Assembly: GCA_035222895.1 (NCBI GenBank) | Contig: JAVYIG010000695.1 | Coordinates: forward strand, 62,001-126,000 | DNA length: 64,000 nucleotides | Direction: 5' to 3' | DNA from: Strongylocentrotus droebachiensis | Taxonomy: Eukaryota > Echinodermata > Echinoidea > Camarodonta > Strongylocentrotidae | In this document: positions 45,701 through 56,775 of the stretch, piece by piece | Layout: every line of letters begins with the position of its first letter | How positions within the stretch are numbered: the stretch's first letter is position 1 | Position numbers and translations under genes: made by a program | Notes under the pieces: model-generated | Told to the model about the DNA's origin: nothing | What the model saw: only the letters and a program-made list of their open reading frames with translations | The model's database searches: none

Positions 45701-47875
45701 GTCACTATGTGCAAACGAGAGTTGTGGTTTTTATTAAGATTTTTTTTTTTTGTGAGGTTGTTATTATTTTACTAATTCAAATAATCAAACTACTGCAGGA
45801 CAAACAATCCAGAATGAATTATAGCCATGTTCTCTCAACATTAGATGCCCATACCAGAGCTCAAGAATTCTTAAGATTGATAAACTGCCATAAAGAGGAC
45901 TAAAACATAATTTACTTGGCTTTTGGATATTTAATAAGCCAGCACCAATCTGAAATTTTATCTCTGCAGTATGAATTTTTTTTGAAATAATTTTTTTTAA
46001 CGATCATAGGCACATTTGGGTAATGATCGTAATGTTAGTAAAGCAAGCTAGTGAATCTATAGCATCCTTGCAATGCATGATAAATGAATCTATTTATATG
46101 ATTAAAATTTTGGCTAGAACATTTCCTAACCTTCATTCTGTATTGTCCACTGCGCATTTGTAGTCCAATGAAATTCTGTGAGATGAAATTATCAATTATA
46201 TCATATTTTCTAGACGGAAATCTTGTTTACATGGATATGTTAAAGAGAATTTTTAAATAACTTAAAAACCAAAATATAACTTATTGAAAAAGCAATATGC
46301 TTCTATCATAATTGTGTAATATTCAACATTTCCTAAGATATTGTCTATTTGAAAAGGGGCATTAACTCTTACAATTTAACACATAGTCAATGCCCTTCTA
46401 CAGTAATTCTGAATAGACAAATAAGAGTCTTATGGCATAACAATTCTTTATAAGTCTCATGCATCATCCTAGTCACTGCAATGTTGAAAATTTGAGCAAC
46501 TTACATGTATATGCAACACAGATTACTGTTCATGCACTTAAAAATATATTTGTTACAAAAAGAGGGCTTTATGTAGGCTAATGGAAGCAGATTTCGTTTT
46601 TAAACCATTTGTAAGAGATAATTATGCCTTCCAGGCCCACTTTATCATTATCGCTTTTAGCGTTTTGTAAACCAATAAAATTCATCAATGACAACAAAAA
46701 TTGGAATATCATCTGTCTCGTGTTGCCACAAAACAAAATAGACTCTTCAAAAACGATCTGTAATTGTACAACCATATACATCCATCTTTCCGCTCAAAAC
46801 ACAGCATCATAAATATTTTCTCAAACATGCCCCGAAAACTTCTCTCTCTCTTTCCCGTTGCCATTTTGAAAAGAAAGCTCGATTGTCAATGGTTTCCCCC
46901 CTTCTAGCTCAGGCATTCAACGTAGTGACACACAGCACACTTTTCTAAAGCATCATCAAATTTTACGAGCAACGCAGCCCTCATCTATTATTTGTTGTTC
47001 TCGTCTACTTCGGCGGAAATAAAAGTTCCATCGATCCTGCGGCGACTGGATGTGTTTAACAACGCTGGTATGATCAAGTGAAGAAGTCATGATGACATAC
47101 CAAACCCTAGGGTTTTAATGTTTGAGGTGGGAAATTTGCGGTAACAAAAGACGTTTTCCTTAAATATTAATTCGCATTTCAACTTGAATGATTCATACTT
47201 CATGCCAGGCAATCTTTCTTCAATCTCCTAAATTCTTAGAACAATTTGACGAGTGTGGAGGATAAAAGAAGAAAAGCGTTAACACTACAACCGATCCATG
47301 AATTGTGCAAAGTGGAACATTTTGTATGTATTGTGTGACATAAGATCATTATTTTGTAATGATCTATTGTGTAAGGAGAGATGTGAGCCACATATGTTTT
47401 AGTTATTTTTGTTAATGTTTTAAAAAGTTTTCAAAAGTAATCAATTACCAAAATTATATATCAGTGGAGATGTGATGCTTTTTTAAAATCACACTTTTGA
47501 CAAATTCAATTGCTACTGCCGATTTCATTAGATGGAATTCACTGCCCCTAATTATCATGTAGATTTAAGTTGATCGGGGAAGGATGACAATTACTTTTAC
47601 AATGCAGTATGTCACAAACTGCAATATTAAAAAAGTTGAAAGAAAAAAAATTGGAAAGAGAAATGACAGGAGCGGAGAAAATTTGTAGATTAGAGACTTT
47701 TAGGAACATGTTTGGCTAATTTTGTTTGAGGGTTGGATAACCTTGAACTATGTAATCTGTCTAGACGAGCAGTCCTATTACAGCCAGGTGTATCATAAAG
47801 ATGGCAGGTAGGAAAAAGACGGAAGGGAACGAAAAGAAAAGATGGCTCAATGAAGAAAGGAAGATAGATGACATG

Positions 47876-47910
<35 letters not shown>

Positions 47911-50900
47911 GGGAGATAGAGAGAAGTACATTTTACCATGATGCAGGAAAAAAGTGGAATCGTGAATTGAAGGTATATCCTCTAGAATTGCACCTTTTTT
48001 CTAGTAATGCCTAATGGATTGGAAATAAATTCTGAATAAAAATGTGAATGATCTGGATATCTTTCGGCCGTGTTATTATCCTTTCATTTAAATTCATGCC
48101 TTTATGAATAGGTCATTTGATGAATGGCGGTAAAAACATGCATTACATCATTATTACAACTTATTTTGTTCCTTCTCTATTTCGTAGGTTTTGAATGGCT
48201 ATTTGGGAAGTCCTTCTCCGTCTCTCTCTCTCTCCGTCTCTCTCTCTTCTATTTCCAATAACTAACTAACCATAATCCCAACCTAAAACCAAATTGTAAC
48301 CCCATCCCTAACCCTGTATCTTCGACCGACAAGATGTTGTTGGAGCCAATGTCGCCAGAGCATAAGTCGTATCAGCGACTTCCCGTTTTCATGCAACCAC
48401 CTACATGTATTGGAAGTGCCAAATCTATCATCTAAATTACAACTCACTCAACCTCACACTTTTCTCACTTTTGAATAATTGAACTCTCAATTACATTAAA
48501 CTTGGATACCGTGCACATAGCAATTAAGCGTCACCCCGGCTTTCATCTAATCAACAATTCACCATTGCATGATCTGCAAATGGAGTTGAAATTCCTCATC
48601 CAAATAGCTTTTGTTGAGACTTCTGCCTCATGGCTCATGGCATGACAAATCCATGCCATAATTTGAAATACTCAATGGCATCAAACTTAATGAGATAATC
48701 ACTCGAGATATTGAGTTCAAATTCTTAATCTGATATTTACTGATTGCTATCTTTCTTGTTTACTTAAACTGGATGGTCAATTGGTCATACTTTGAATATA
48801 TATCTGAGTCATTTGTTAAAATGAAAATAATTCTATATTCTTTGGAATGAATTTCTCCTTAACAATAGAATGCTTCATAATAAAGAATCAATATTTACTG
48901 AAGGACTACAACTTCTATAAGACACTGAAGACAGATCATAATAGTTCATGACCTATGATATCTATCAGAGAAACTCTTTTATATCATTTAATATTATCCT
49001 TTCCTTTTCTTTTCGCATTTATCACAAAATCCTTTTTAATGATACAACTAAGATGACAATCAAGAAATGTTAATAATGCATCAAAAGACCTAATGTCTCA
49101 TCACATAACGTCAAAACGGCCTTCATTTGCCTAATTCTTCCCATTCCAAGTTAAATGATAATGGCGAAAATGTTGCAGTAGAACGCTGTACTGAGCAACA
49201 TCACAAATCGCTTTACTTCCATCCAAATTCATTACGGAGAAAATGTTTGCACAGTAATAGTTTTTAATGCAGAATCAATCTCCAATGTAGCTGTAATGAC
49301 TGCTCATTACTACATAATAGCATACCCATGGGAGTCAGAAAGGAAGAGATAAAGATAGGGAAAACTAATCGAAACTTGTATTTCACGGATCCTTTTTAGT
49401 GTAAATGGTAATTCGTTGCTCACGGCTGATTTTAAGGATTTTGGTCACGTTGTCGGAAGCATGGGTACGCAGGAAGCGAAATCGAAAGTGCATCCCCTCC
49501 ATGATAACATGAATTACGGATCTCCCCGACATCGCTATTCTAACAGACACAAGAATTAATGAGCCGAGGGTGTATCGAGACTTCTGAACTTTATGTCTCG
49601 TTCCTTTTGTTTCTCTTCCTGATGAGCTCTTGCTCTCTCGCTCACACTCTCGCTCTCTCACGTTCTCGCTCTCTCACTCTCGCACTCTCGTTCATGCGCT
49701 CTCTCTCTCTTCATCTGCATTTGTGCATTTGCTCAACTCTACACCTCTCTCCCCCTCTCTCTATCCTCCCCTCTCTCTATCCTCCCCTCTCTCTATCCTC
49801 TCCCCTCTCTCTCTCTCTCTCTCTCTCCTTCCCCCCTCTACTTCCAATCCTTCTGCGACTGTGACAGCCTGATTGTGAAATAATTATGGTGATTAGGAGG
49901 AGAATGAATATTTGAAGAGAGCCCCCTATTAGTCCGCGATCTAATGGCCCTCATGAATATTAATGAGGTTCATGGTTATGAGCGCTTCCTTGCGTCAGGG
50001 CCCAGGGTGCGATGTACTAAGGCATTCGCCGTGGCAGTTGGGCTCTCATTATTTCATGTACGTCTCTCTGCATGTTTCATCATCAGTACTCTGCATGAGG
50101 TTTTTCGCCCGGTGCTATTAATTATTTGACGACGTGGCATAGGGTCTCATTGCTCGTTGCCAGATGACATGATCTTTCACGGGCACACTTCGCACAAAGT
50201 ACACCCCATCATAAATTCATTTTCTAATGCATAAACAAGAGTTGGGTGAATTGCTCCTGATGATTTCAATCATATTTTCGACCTGCTACTCCAAACCATC
50301 TTCCAAGATAACCTGGCTTGAGATATCTTCTTTCTCATCTTTTACCCTCTTCTTAACCTTTGCCTCTTTTCTCTAATAATTATGTCATTATACTTAAAAT
50401 CAGTAGCACTTGTGTCTGTGGTTTTAGCCAATGCAGGAAAATATTGAAATTCACAAATAAGATTTTTTTTTTTTTTAATCTGTGTCACATTCTCTCGAAT
50501 TAACTGGGCTTTACAAATTTATTTCCTCCTTACCATTTCATGGCACGACTACCATCCTCACCGCTCATTATCATTGTAATCATCATTACCATCATCATCA
50601 TCATCATCACTATCACCATCGCCATCACTACCAACATTACTATCCTTTTCATCACCAACACTATTATCATTATTATCCTCCTAATTAGCACTCATCGTCA
50701 TCATCACAATCATCATCTTCTTCTTACCGATCTGGGGATGCCTACGGAGAGCTTGTGCAGGTTGTGGAGGTGGGCGGCGCCCAGGTCGGCATGGTGAAGG
50801 TGGTGCATCTCGGCAGCCTTAGCGGGTGATGCGGTGAGATGGTTGGTCGGCATGGAGAGGGAGGATGGGAGGAATGCTGGGTGGGTGGCCAGGAGATACG

Positions 50901-53900
50901 GGGAGGCTGCAGCCAAGTGCTCGTATCCATTGAATGGAAGACGGTGGTGACCTGCCACAGGAGAACAAAAACATCATTCACTTTGAGTTATTTCCTACCA
51001 GTAAGAAATTATGTTGAAAGGCACGAAAGCCTCTTAAAGGATGTGTTGGAGGGAAGAGTGGAAGGAACTAGGCCGAGAGGGAGACCCAGGATCAACTGGG
51101 AAGAGAATGTCAAGAACTGGAGTGGACTAAAACTGCAAGAGTGCACCAGAATGGCAGAAGATGGAGAGATGTTGCAATAAACCTCCGAACCGGAGAAGAT
51201 ACTTAGATAGATAGAAGAAATTATCTCATTTGAATCCTTTCTCATCAAAACTGTTCAAAATTTCATGAGAAAGGAAAAAACATTAAAATATGTATTTTTC
51301 TGCAAGGAGCCATCATAACATGAAGAGGGGCAAATGAGCACCCCCTTTACACCTCCACATCCAAATAATCCCATATTGAATTAAATTGAACTTTAAATAT
51401 CAAACAAAGAAATGTGAGTCTTCTCTTTTAGAGACAATGTCATTATCTCCTTCATTTGATCTAAAATAATGCTCCGTGAGGGAGAGCGGCAATGAAAGGG
51501 AGTGGATGTCATAATCAATTCATGAAGGCCAGAGCTCTGCATGCAGGCATGTCCAAACACATACACATTGGCAAATGGTAGAAGCAATTTACACAGCTCT
51601 ATGTTGCATCTAATCATCTAATGAATTGTGTAATTTAGTCACAAATGGATGAAAACAGAATTTGGCTTTTCATCATGCACCCAACCAATCATGAAGGATA
51701 GGCAAGCCAAAGTAATTAGCACAAATTTATGTTACGACTGATATTCGTCTGCTATAAGAAATGCATAAGTGGCTTTTATGTATTCAATTTGTGTAGACGG
51801 ATGTTCACATTCAAGTATCAATCGTACCTCTTCTTCTTACTAAAGTTATGTATAGGTCCTTCTTTCCCAACAGTTCTAAAAAAAAAGCTTGATGTTTACC
51901 ACCGGTAAGTATAAATTATCAGGTTTCAAAGACACTTCAAAGCTTAGCATGAATGACTAATGCTCCTCTTATATCTACAACTTCATATGATACATCAAAG
52001 TATTCACCACAACAACCATGTTGTTACTTTTAAGCCTGTACAAACCTTTTTGCTTTTTGATGTAAAATTGAAACAAGTAAACTTGAAACTTCATTACCTT
52101 TTTAATTGACTTAAGTTTGGGTTATTATGAAATTCTATCCTTCCTTTTCAAAACAAATATACTTGTTTTCTTTTACAACACAAAACTTTAAAACAGCTTT
52201 TGATAATGTACTCAGACTACAGGAGAATGGTTTCAAACAAAGAGGAGAAAAAGCAACTCAAAAGGTATTGACATTTCTCTCTGACAAAGGGCTCTCTTTT
52301 CACCAAAGTTATCCTCGAAATGAACAATTCCGAAACTAGAGAGTAGCACATGATCTCCCCCAAAGCTGCAAACAAATCTAAGGATTTTTTTCTTTCTTTT
52401 CTACTTCTCTTAAGAGTTAGTGCGACCAGAAGTCAATGACCTCCCTTCAAAAGTCTGGTCATCAAAACTGATTAGAAATGACACTGATTTCTCCTGTTCT
52501 CTCTCTCTCTCTCTCTCTCAAACATTTTAACACCCTGACTGTATCGATTCCATCCATGCATTAAGCCCCTACCAGAGCTCAAAATTACACCTGGGTTATA
52601 TTTGTTTCTAGGAGTGTCAAAACTGTAATTTTTCCGGAGGTACCAAAAAGATTTACAATAGCGGGGGCCCTCAGGGACGGATGAATAATAACAGATTTTT
52701 CACTAATTTTGAATTCAGATGGGGCATGCAAGTTTTCTTTCTTCCTTTCTTTTTGTTCCTTGAAACTTGAAAGTGGTAAAAGAGTTTCATGACTTCATAG
52801 AAGAGACAGAACTAGGAATATAGTACTTAGGTGGTGCTGATGGAGAAATAAAAAGGAATTAAGAAAAGGAAACTATTAAGAGAGAACAAATAAAGGAAAA
52901 AATAATGAGAGGATTATATATTAGAGCGCAACTTGCTTTTAAAAGGGATAGGCATGAAAACGAGAGGGAAATGGGCAGAGTGTGTAATACAAACTAGGAG
53001 ATACAGAGTAATTATTTTGTCTTTGTTTATGTTTCTTTCACTTCTTTGATGTTGTTCTTTTGATATTGTGGATAAATACTCTTCAAAGCGTGGGAACAAT
53101 ATATTCACATTCAAATGAATAATCATAATGTCATTGTCAATGTTAACTTGCATTTTGCCTGCCTTACAGTACTTCAGCTCAACTATATGTACAATTGCAA
53201 AATAAACCTATACAATAGCTTGCAACTTGCTTTAATATTTCATATAGCTGTTCTGGTTTGTTATCATCTATACTTGTATGTATTATACTTGTCTATAAGT
53301 TTGGAATGATTTAGTAGCATATGGTTTAAAAGTTTTAAATATAACATTTTAACAAGAGTAAAATGAGAGAGAGAGAGAGAGAGAGAGTGTGTGTGTGTGT
53401 GTGTGTGTGTGTGGGGTGCACACAATGTTATAGAAAGGAATGTGAACAAGAAACAAATCTAATTTGGGCTAGTTGAAGGTGAGGAGGACCAAGCTAATCT
53501 GGGTTCGGAAGTTAACATGACACATACTTCCAGAATTTGTAATCTCATCGGGTTTTTCAACTTTGCAATGTACATCACGAATCAAAATGGATCAGCAATC
53601 TTTGGGGACACTCGAGATTTCAATCCCGGGCAGGTTTTGTTATGATTTATGTCTTTTCCCCCTTCTTTTCTGTTTCTCTCACTCATGCAGTCTTTCTTGA
53701 TCTTGATCTCTCTTGGTCTCATGGTAAACTCTTTATTGATACATTGTGCAGAGTGGAAGTTAGGAAAGGCTAAGGAATTGAAACAAGGATGTATGTTTGT
53801 TTATCTTTGAATTTCATTGATTACCCCCTTGCTCTGGTGAAGTAGATTCCAGTACTGACGATGAATGGTTATGACATTCGATCAAAAATTTCCCTGATAA

Positions 53901-56775
53901 AAATCATTCTGAACCAATTTCATCTCATGACTAATGACCAAGTATTATTATTTCTCAAATGTTTAATAGAAAGGATAATTCTCTTTTTTTCTGATTATAT
54001 ACACGAAGGACAGAGCAATGCATATTAAATAATTAAAAGGACCCAATTAAATTTCATGAGTCTGTTAATTCATAATTTAGTACTTTCATTACGAGTATAT
54101 TCTTTACAGCCTTCACGGAAATAACCCGACCAGAAAAAGAAACGTATTTCTGAAGGATAGATAGTATTGTAACACGCAATAAAGTGTGAAACTACAATTT
54201 TGAATTTATTTATACGAGATAATTGTTTTCAGAATTATTGTTCCATCAAGTTTTCATTTGCCATTAAAACATTTTTAAAGGCAATAAGCATCAACTAAAC
54301 CAAGAAGGTACTTACAAATCAATTTAATATGAAGCAAGTAATGATGTTCCAGAAAATTAGATCTGAATCCTGTGACGAATTTAACTGCTATGTTCGAAAA
54401 TGACTTGTTGCTTGACAAGTTGCCATGGTTACAATGATTTTGATCAAAGATAAATGTTGCAGAGACAGCAGGTACTTGCTGGAAGCCTTTTTTTTAAACC
54501 CAAGGGGCCCAGAAAGATGTTTGTATTATCTATTAAGATAGGTAACACAAATATGATGAACTTAGCCCTCACCTTTCGAGCATGACGTACTTGCCGACTT
54601 CCAGGAGAGACGTTCTACAAATATTTTTCCGAGAGGGTTTATCTAAATTTGTTACGGAATCACTGTGACACAGCAGAACGACCCACCTTTCTAGTAATTA
54701 CATTACCGCAACCTAATAAAGCAGCCAAGCATAATTCAAACGGAAAATGATGGTTCAGCTCTTATTTTATCTGGTATATTCCAGCCCCTTCCACGATAAC
54801 TTTCAACTTTCATAGCCAAGGGCTAAAATGTTATAGGCACAGCAACCCTATCGCCGTGAAATAATATCACATGGTTTTTTTTATCCGCCAAATGACAACA
54901 GACTAACTTATTTGTTTCTCTATTCAGAGAAGCAAGCGACAGAAGCAACTAGAGGACTTCTAAAAGTCGATGACACTGTTGAGTGAAAACAAGCCAATTT
55001 TGTAGTGTAACTATGGTTACGGCTTGATTGAGATGCGCACTGGGAATTGAAGCATATCAGTCTTTTATTTTCTTTCACCCCCAACTCATATTTTTGTTTT
55101 CCCACTTTAAATTTGGCATCACACAGGGAATTAGGAGGGAAGAGACAGAGAGTGACAGAATACCGGGGAAAGTGGGGGGGGGGGGGGGGGGGTGCAAGCT
55201 AGAAAGAGAGAGAGAGAGAGAGAGAAGGGGGGAATGTCATGACAAGAAAGATCACTAACAAAATATTGTCATCCAAAAGGTGAAAAATCAAAGTACAAGT
55301 AGTTTGCTGGAGGAAAAAAAGAAGAATTCCACTTTGAAAAGAGATGGAAGAATAAGACATGAAGGAGAGTAAGTGCCTTGGTACAAAAAACAGATACAAG
55401 TTTGAAAAAGAATAAAAAAACAAAAAGTTAGCAAGGAAAGATGGTTATTGAGATGTTCAGAAGTGAAAGTCAGATAGGAAAGGAAGAGAAGATACTTAAA
55501 AGAAGATGACAGACGGAAGGAAGGAGGGATGGAGCAGCTCAGCACGAGGGTGGCTGATTCTCAACCATGCCAGGAGGAAAAGCGCACCTGATACAGGAAG
55601 TTTTCATCTCGTTAACAGACGAGGCAGGATGAATAAGGAAAGCTTCGGTTGTCAAGAATGCACGAGAAATTACATCTAAGGGACAGTATAGAGAGATAGA
55701 GAGGAAGAGAGAGATATAGAGAGAGAGGTGGAACACAACCCTCCGTTTTGCAACACGGGTCTCCTTGAATGTGAATCGGCAGAAAGCAGCGCGGAAGCCG
55801 TCTGTCCATGGTCCGTGTAAAATTGTGTTTGTGGAGGAAGGGGGGAGATGGGGTATCGTGAGTGGCTGGCCACAGGTGCATGTGACCCTTTCTTCCAGGG
55901 CGAGGGGTCTGATGATATACAGATGTATACTGACAGAGATGGGGTGCAAGCATATAACCAGTCTGCACTCTTTTCCTCTGATATTAACTTGCATTTAAAA
56001 AGACATTTCTAACAATGATTGACATCTCTTTGAATGACTTGTCTGAAGTGAAACTATTCAGAAAGGTCATATAAACCCCTCTCTCTTTAGTTTTTCTTAG
56101 TCCCCCTATACATTCACCTGATTACAAATACTTTTGAGAGCAGGAATCATATGACGGCTTTTAGGACCACTTGCGAGCCCGGCAAGATAAATTTCAATTT
56201 TTGAGATGTTGAAGATAAGATGAGGAAGGTGATGAAATTGTTTTCAATCCATGTTTTCTGATGGAGGAGATTAAAAAGAATGAGAAGTGACAATGACAAA
56301 TTAGAAACGTCACAAACTCGGGATCAGGAAAATGACTAAGCCCTTCTTTCACATCACGTCTAAGATTCATTGCACCTTCCCGTTTATCAATGCCCCCCCC
56401 CCCCCTCCTCTCCATGAAGGTGTTAAATTTGCAATTTGACAATGACATTGCTGATATTTGCCTGATTTTTAACGACTTTTTTTTATTTATTGATTTCCAT
56501 ACTTTAATGCTATCCTGTGAAGATGTGAAGATTTATCAAAATTAAATGTGAAAAATTTCTTGGCCATATCTTTTAAGTATCTTGTTCCCTACAGGTATCA
56601 GCATATATTGTGTAACACAAGATTTTGCTCATAATTATGTGACAACTTGAACTTACCATTTTCCAGTTTAGGCCTTTTGAGGAGGTCGAGGGTGGGTCCC
56701 ATACGAGAGAGTCCATGGATGGTTGGTGTGAGCGAGAGAGGAATGTTTCGTTTCGGAGGTCTACCTGGTCGACTG
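31964..56775 (-). CDS. dac: dachshund (DACH1/2 homologue), ten 3' exons, 5' end outside the window
   Basis: Transcribed leftward. Exons in order: 56657-56775, 50728-50951, 45202-45439, 44089-44124, 42866-42993, 42119-42221, 38680-38763, 38004-38270, 35758-35838, 31964-32019. They join into one open frame of 444 residues plus TAA, each junction in phase. Dachshund is a nuclear transcriptional co-regulator of the Pax-Six-Eya-Dach network. The first exon here begins SRPGRPPKR, the sequence that directly follows the Ski/Sno/Dac domain. The DachBox-C coiled coil is unmistakable: ETLLTNIQGLLKVASDNAR, ELKLELLRERELRE, RRLKREKR. The C-terminus LQDARMYFKN matches vertebrate IQDGRLYLKT. The middle region is His/Ser/Pro-rich and poorly conserved, as usual. 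The DNA-binding exon and promoter lie to the right of 64000, so the first intron exceeds 7.2 kb. Confidence 0.95.
32073..32215 (-). mobile_element. Retroposon 3' end with (AAATG)n tail
   Basis: On the plus strand (CATTT)n at about 32077-32101 borders an A/T-rich body; on the minus strand this is an (AAATG)n 3' tail, as left by some non-LTR elements. It ends about 55 bp before the acceptor of the last dachshund exon. The left border is clear, the right one is not. Confidence 0.5.
32216..35277. other. Last dachshund intron, right of the terminal exon
   Basis: AT-rich. A non-repetitive block at about 32990-33290 has many TAATTA/CAATTA homeodomain-like sites and looks like a candidate enhancer. 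No gene or transposon is recognised. Confidence 0.45.
32990..33290. promoter_or_regulatory. Candidate intronic enhancer rich in homeodomain sites
   Basis: High sequence complexity, no repeats, and repeated ATTAG/TAATTA/CAATTA cores across 300 bp in an intron of a developmental gene. Conservation is not testable here. Confidence 0.3.
35278..35580. repeat. 10-bp G/T-rich minisatellite
   Basis: About 30 degenerate units of TGGTGTAGRG with a clear 10-bp period, followed to about 35690 by purine-rich AAGGGTGGGG units. It lies about 180 bp from the donor of dachshund exon i. Confidence 0.85.
35758..35838 (-). CDS. dac: dachshund exon i
   Basis: Acceptor TTTTTTCAG, donor GTATTT. Encodes MSPEMEIDRERANSVV, comparable to LTPEIEADR in vertebrates. 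Confidence 0.9.
36332..36351 (+). promoter_or_regulatory. CTCF-like motif
   Basis: GCAGCGCCCCCTGTTGGTGG matches the core AGCGCCCCCTG(G)TGG of the CTCF site, with one or two changes. It sits in the dachshund intron between exons h and i. Confidence 0.45.
36690..36832. repeat. (CT)n/(GT)n microsatellite
   Basis: Mixed TCTC, TGTC and TGTG dinucleotide runs on the plus strand. Confidence 0.9.
37140..37420. promoter_or_regulatory. Candidate intronic regulatory block
   Basis: Non-repetitive segment with paired CCAAT-type sites (GATTGGCTGATT, TGTCCAATCA) and an octamer ATTTGCAT at about 37323. Possible enhancer of dachshund; motif evidence only. Confidence 0.25.
38004..38270 (-). CDS. dac: dachshund exon h: coiled coil end and Gln-rich insert
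   Basis: Acceptor TTTAACAG, donor GTGAGT. First ILVRRLKREKRSRRRLQE (vertebrate IIQKRLKKEKKAKRKLQE), then seven Gln, an Arg/Glu run and a Ser/Pro-rich stretch with no counterpart in vertebrate DACH. SIRALNG resumes the family pattern (vertebrate SLRVLND). Confidence 0.95.
38680..38763 (-). CDS. dac: dachshund exon g: coiled coil
   Basis: Acceptor TTTAACAG, donor GTAAGT. Encodes ELKLELLRERELRESMEKQL, the core of the C-terminal coiled coil. Confidence 0.96.
38764..41942. other. dachshund intron between exons f and g
   Basis: AT-rich, with a CT-rich stretch at about 41620-41860. No coding homology in the open frames at 40009, 41036 or 41185; no RNA genes seen. Confidence 0.45.
39119..39142. repeat. 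(TA)n microsatellite
   Basis: Twelve TA units in the intron between dachshund exons f and g. Confidence 0.9.
41943..42098 (+). mobile_element. 156-bp MITE, copy B
   Basis: Same family and length as 16071-16226. Ends GGGCGTTTCACAAAAC and the inverse of GGGTGTTTCACAAAG; core TTATAAGCCACTGAAATCCT followed by GATTGG. It lies 20 bp after the donor of dachshund exon f. Confidence 0.87.
42119..42221 (-). CDS. dac: dachshund exon f: start of DachBox-C
   Basis: Acceptor GATGCAG, donor GTAAAA (weaker than consensus). Encodes SSMETLLTNIQGLLKVASDN, nearly identical to vertebrate SSIETLLTNIQGLLKVA. Confidence 0.96.
42412..42660 (+). mobile_element. tRNA-derived SINE
   Basis: The best preserved of three copies. 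A-box-like TTTGAGTGGATA, B box GGTTCGAGTCC (42458-42468), body GGCAAGACATTAATCTACAT and CTCAACCCAG, and a 3' region AAAGCTCTTTGAAAGCGC. Antisense to dachshund, in the intron between exons e and f. Confidence 0.85.
42866..42993 (-). CDS. dac: dachshund exon e
   Basis: Acceptor TTTTCAG, donor GTAAGT. Encodes a Ser/Gly/Glu-rich stretch ending MTASDILSHQV just before the DachBox-C. Confidence 0.87.
43452..43517 (+). promoter_or_regulatory. Six-copy 11-bp octamer array
   Basis: Six head-to-tail 11-mers: TATGCAAATAT, TATGCAAACAT, TATGCAAATAT, TATGTGAATAT, TATGTTAATTT, TATGCAAATAT. Three match the POU octamer ATGCAAAT exactly. The spacing is about one DNA helical turn. Located in the dachshund intron between exons d and e. 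Confidence 0.7.
44089..44124 (-). CDS. dac: dachshund exon d: 36-nt microexon
   Basis: Flanked by GAACAG and GTAAGC. Read in the phase set by its neighbours it gives NAREENKPSGM without a stop. Its length is a multiple of three, so it can be skipped without a frameshift. Support is splice sites and phase only, not homology. Confidence 0.65.
   Translation of the reverse strand, partial: RTREKRTSPLA
45121..45149. repeat. Poly(T)-poly(G) run
   Basis: T12 followed by G17, just after dachshund exon c on the coding strand (C17A12 there). Confidence 0.9.
45202..45439 (-). CDS. dac: dachshund exon c: acidic/Ser-rich region
   Basis: Acceptor ATTTCAG. Encodes DLENGDMSPRSSDG, comparable to DSENGDM..SSDG in vertebrates, then a Ser/Asp/Glu-rich run. 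I chose the donor GGTACA at 45201 because it alone gives the phase needed downstream. A second donor (GTATTC, near 45163) would add about 13 residues but break the frame with the next exons. Confidence 0.8.
45440..49628. other. dachshund intron between exons b and c, left part
   Basis: No genes. Includes a (GA)n run at 47880-47907 and non-repetitive blocks at about 48480-48700 and 49090-49330 that could be regulatory. Confidence 0.4.
49629..49835. repeat. CT-rich low-complexity tract
   Basis: CTCTCG, CTCACT and CCTCTCTCTAT units, producing spurious Ser/Leu/Pro open frames. Confidence 0.9.
49880..50200. promoter_or_regulatory. Candidate regulatory block near dachshund exon b
   Basis: A sharply bounded non-repetitive segment, more GC-rich than its surroundings, between two low-complexity tracts. 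It includes a near-perfect 20-bp palindrome CCTCATGAATATTAATGAGG at 49949-49968 with ATTA cores. Function is a guess. Confidence 0.35.
50556..50720. repeat. (CAT)n/(ATC)n-rich tract
   Basis: Imperfect ATC/ACC trinucleotide repeats, ending next to the donor of dachshund exon b. Confidence 0.85.
50728..50951 (-). CDS. dac: dachshund exon b: His/Ala-rich region
   Basis: 224 nt, acceptor GTGGCAG, donor GTAAGA. Encodes HHRLPFNGYEHLAAASPYLL and a His-rich stretch. Phase fits both neighbours exactly. Confidence 0.85.
51009..51212 (+). pseudogene. Non-LTR retrotransposon ORF2 3' end
   Basis: The frame reads VEGTRPRGRPRINWEENVKN, then WSGLKLQECTRMA, the typical C-terminal end of endonuclease/reverse-transcriptase polyproteins (GRPRxxWxDNIKxWTG). 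A frame change follows (WRDVAINLRTGEDT then stop) and an AGATAG tail. A dead 3' fragment immediately 5' of dachshund exon b on the coding strand. Confidence 0.82.
51213..56656. other. dachshund intron between exons a and b
   Basis: No genes. A non-repetitive block at about 51400-51780 may be regulatory. Microsatellites: (CT)n 52499-52519, (GA)n(GT)n 53365-53412, G19 at 55174-55192 and (GA)n 55206-55224. The open frames at 55539-55994 look random. Confidence 0.45.
53365..53412. repeat. (GA)n(GT)n compound microsatellite
   Basis: About 11 GA units followed directly by about 13 GT units. Confidence 0.95.
56657..56775 (-). CDS. dac: dachshund exon a: RPGRPPKR motif
   Basis: Donor GTAAGT on the minus strand; the acceptor is CTCAGCAG, a NAGNAG tandem, so the exon starts at 56775 or 56772. 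Encodes the basic RPGRPPKR tract (a likely nuclear localisation signal) and KRPKLEN. Confidence 0.9.

Noticed and set aside
55539-55994. 151-codon minus-strand frame
   Set aside because: Overlaps two other frames, has low-complexity Ser/Leu runs and no domain; it lies in a dachshund intron.
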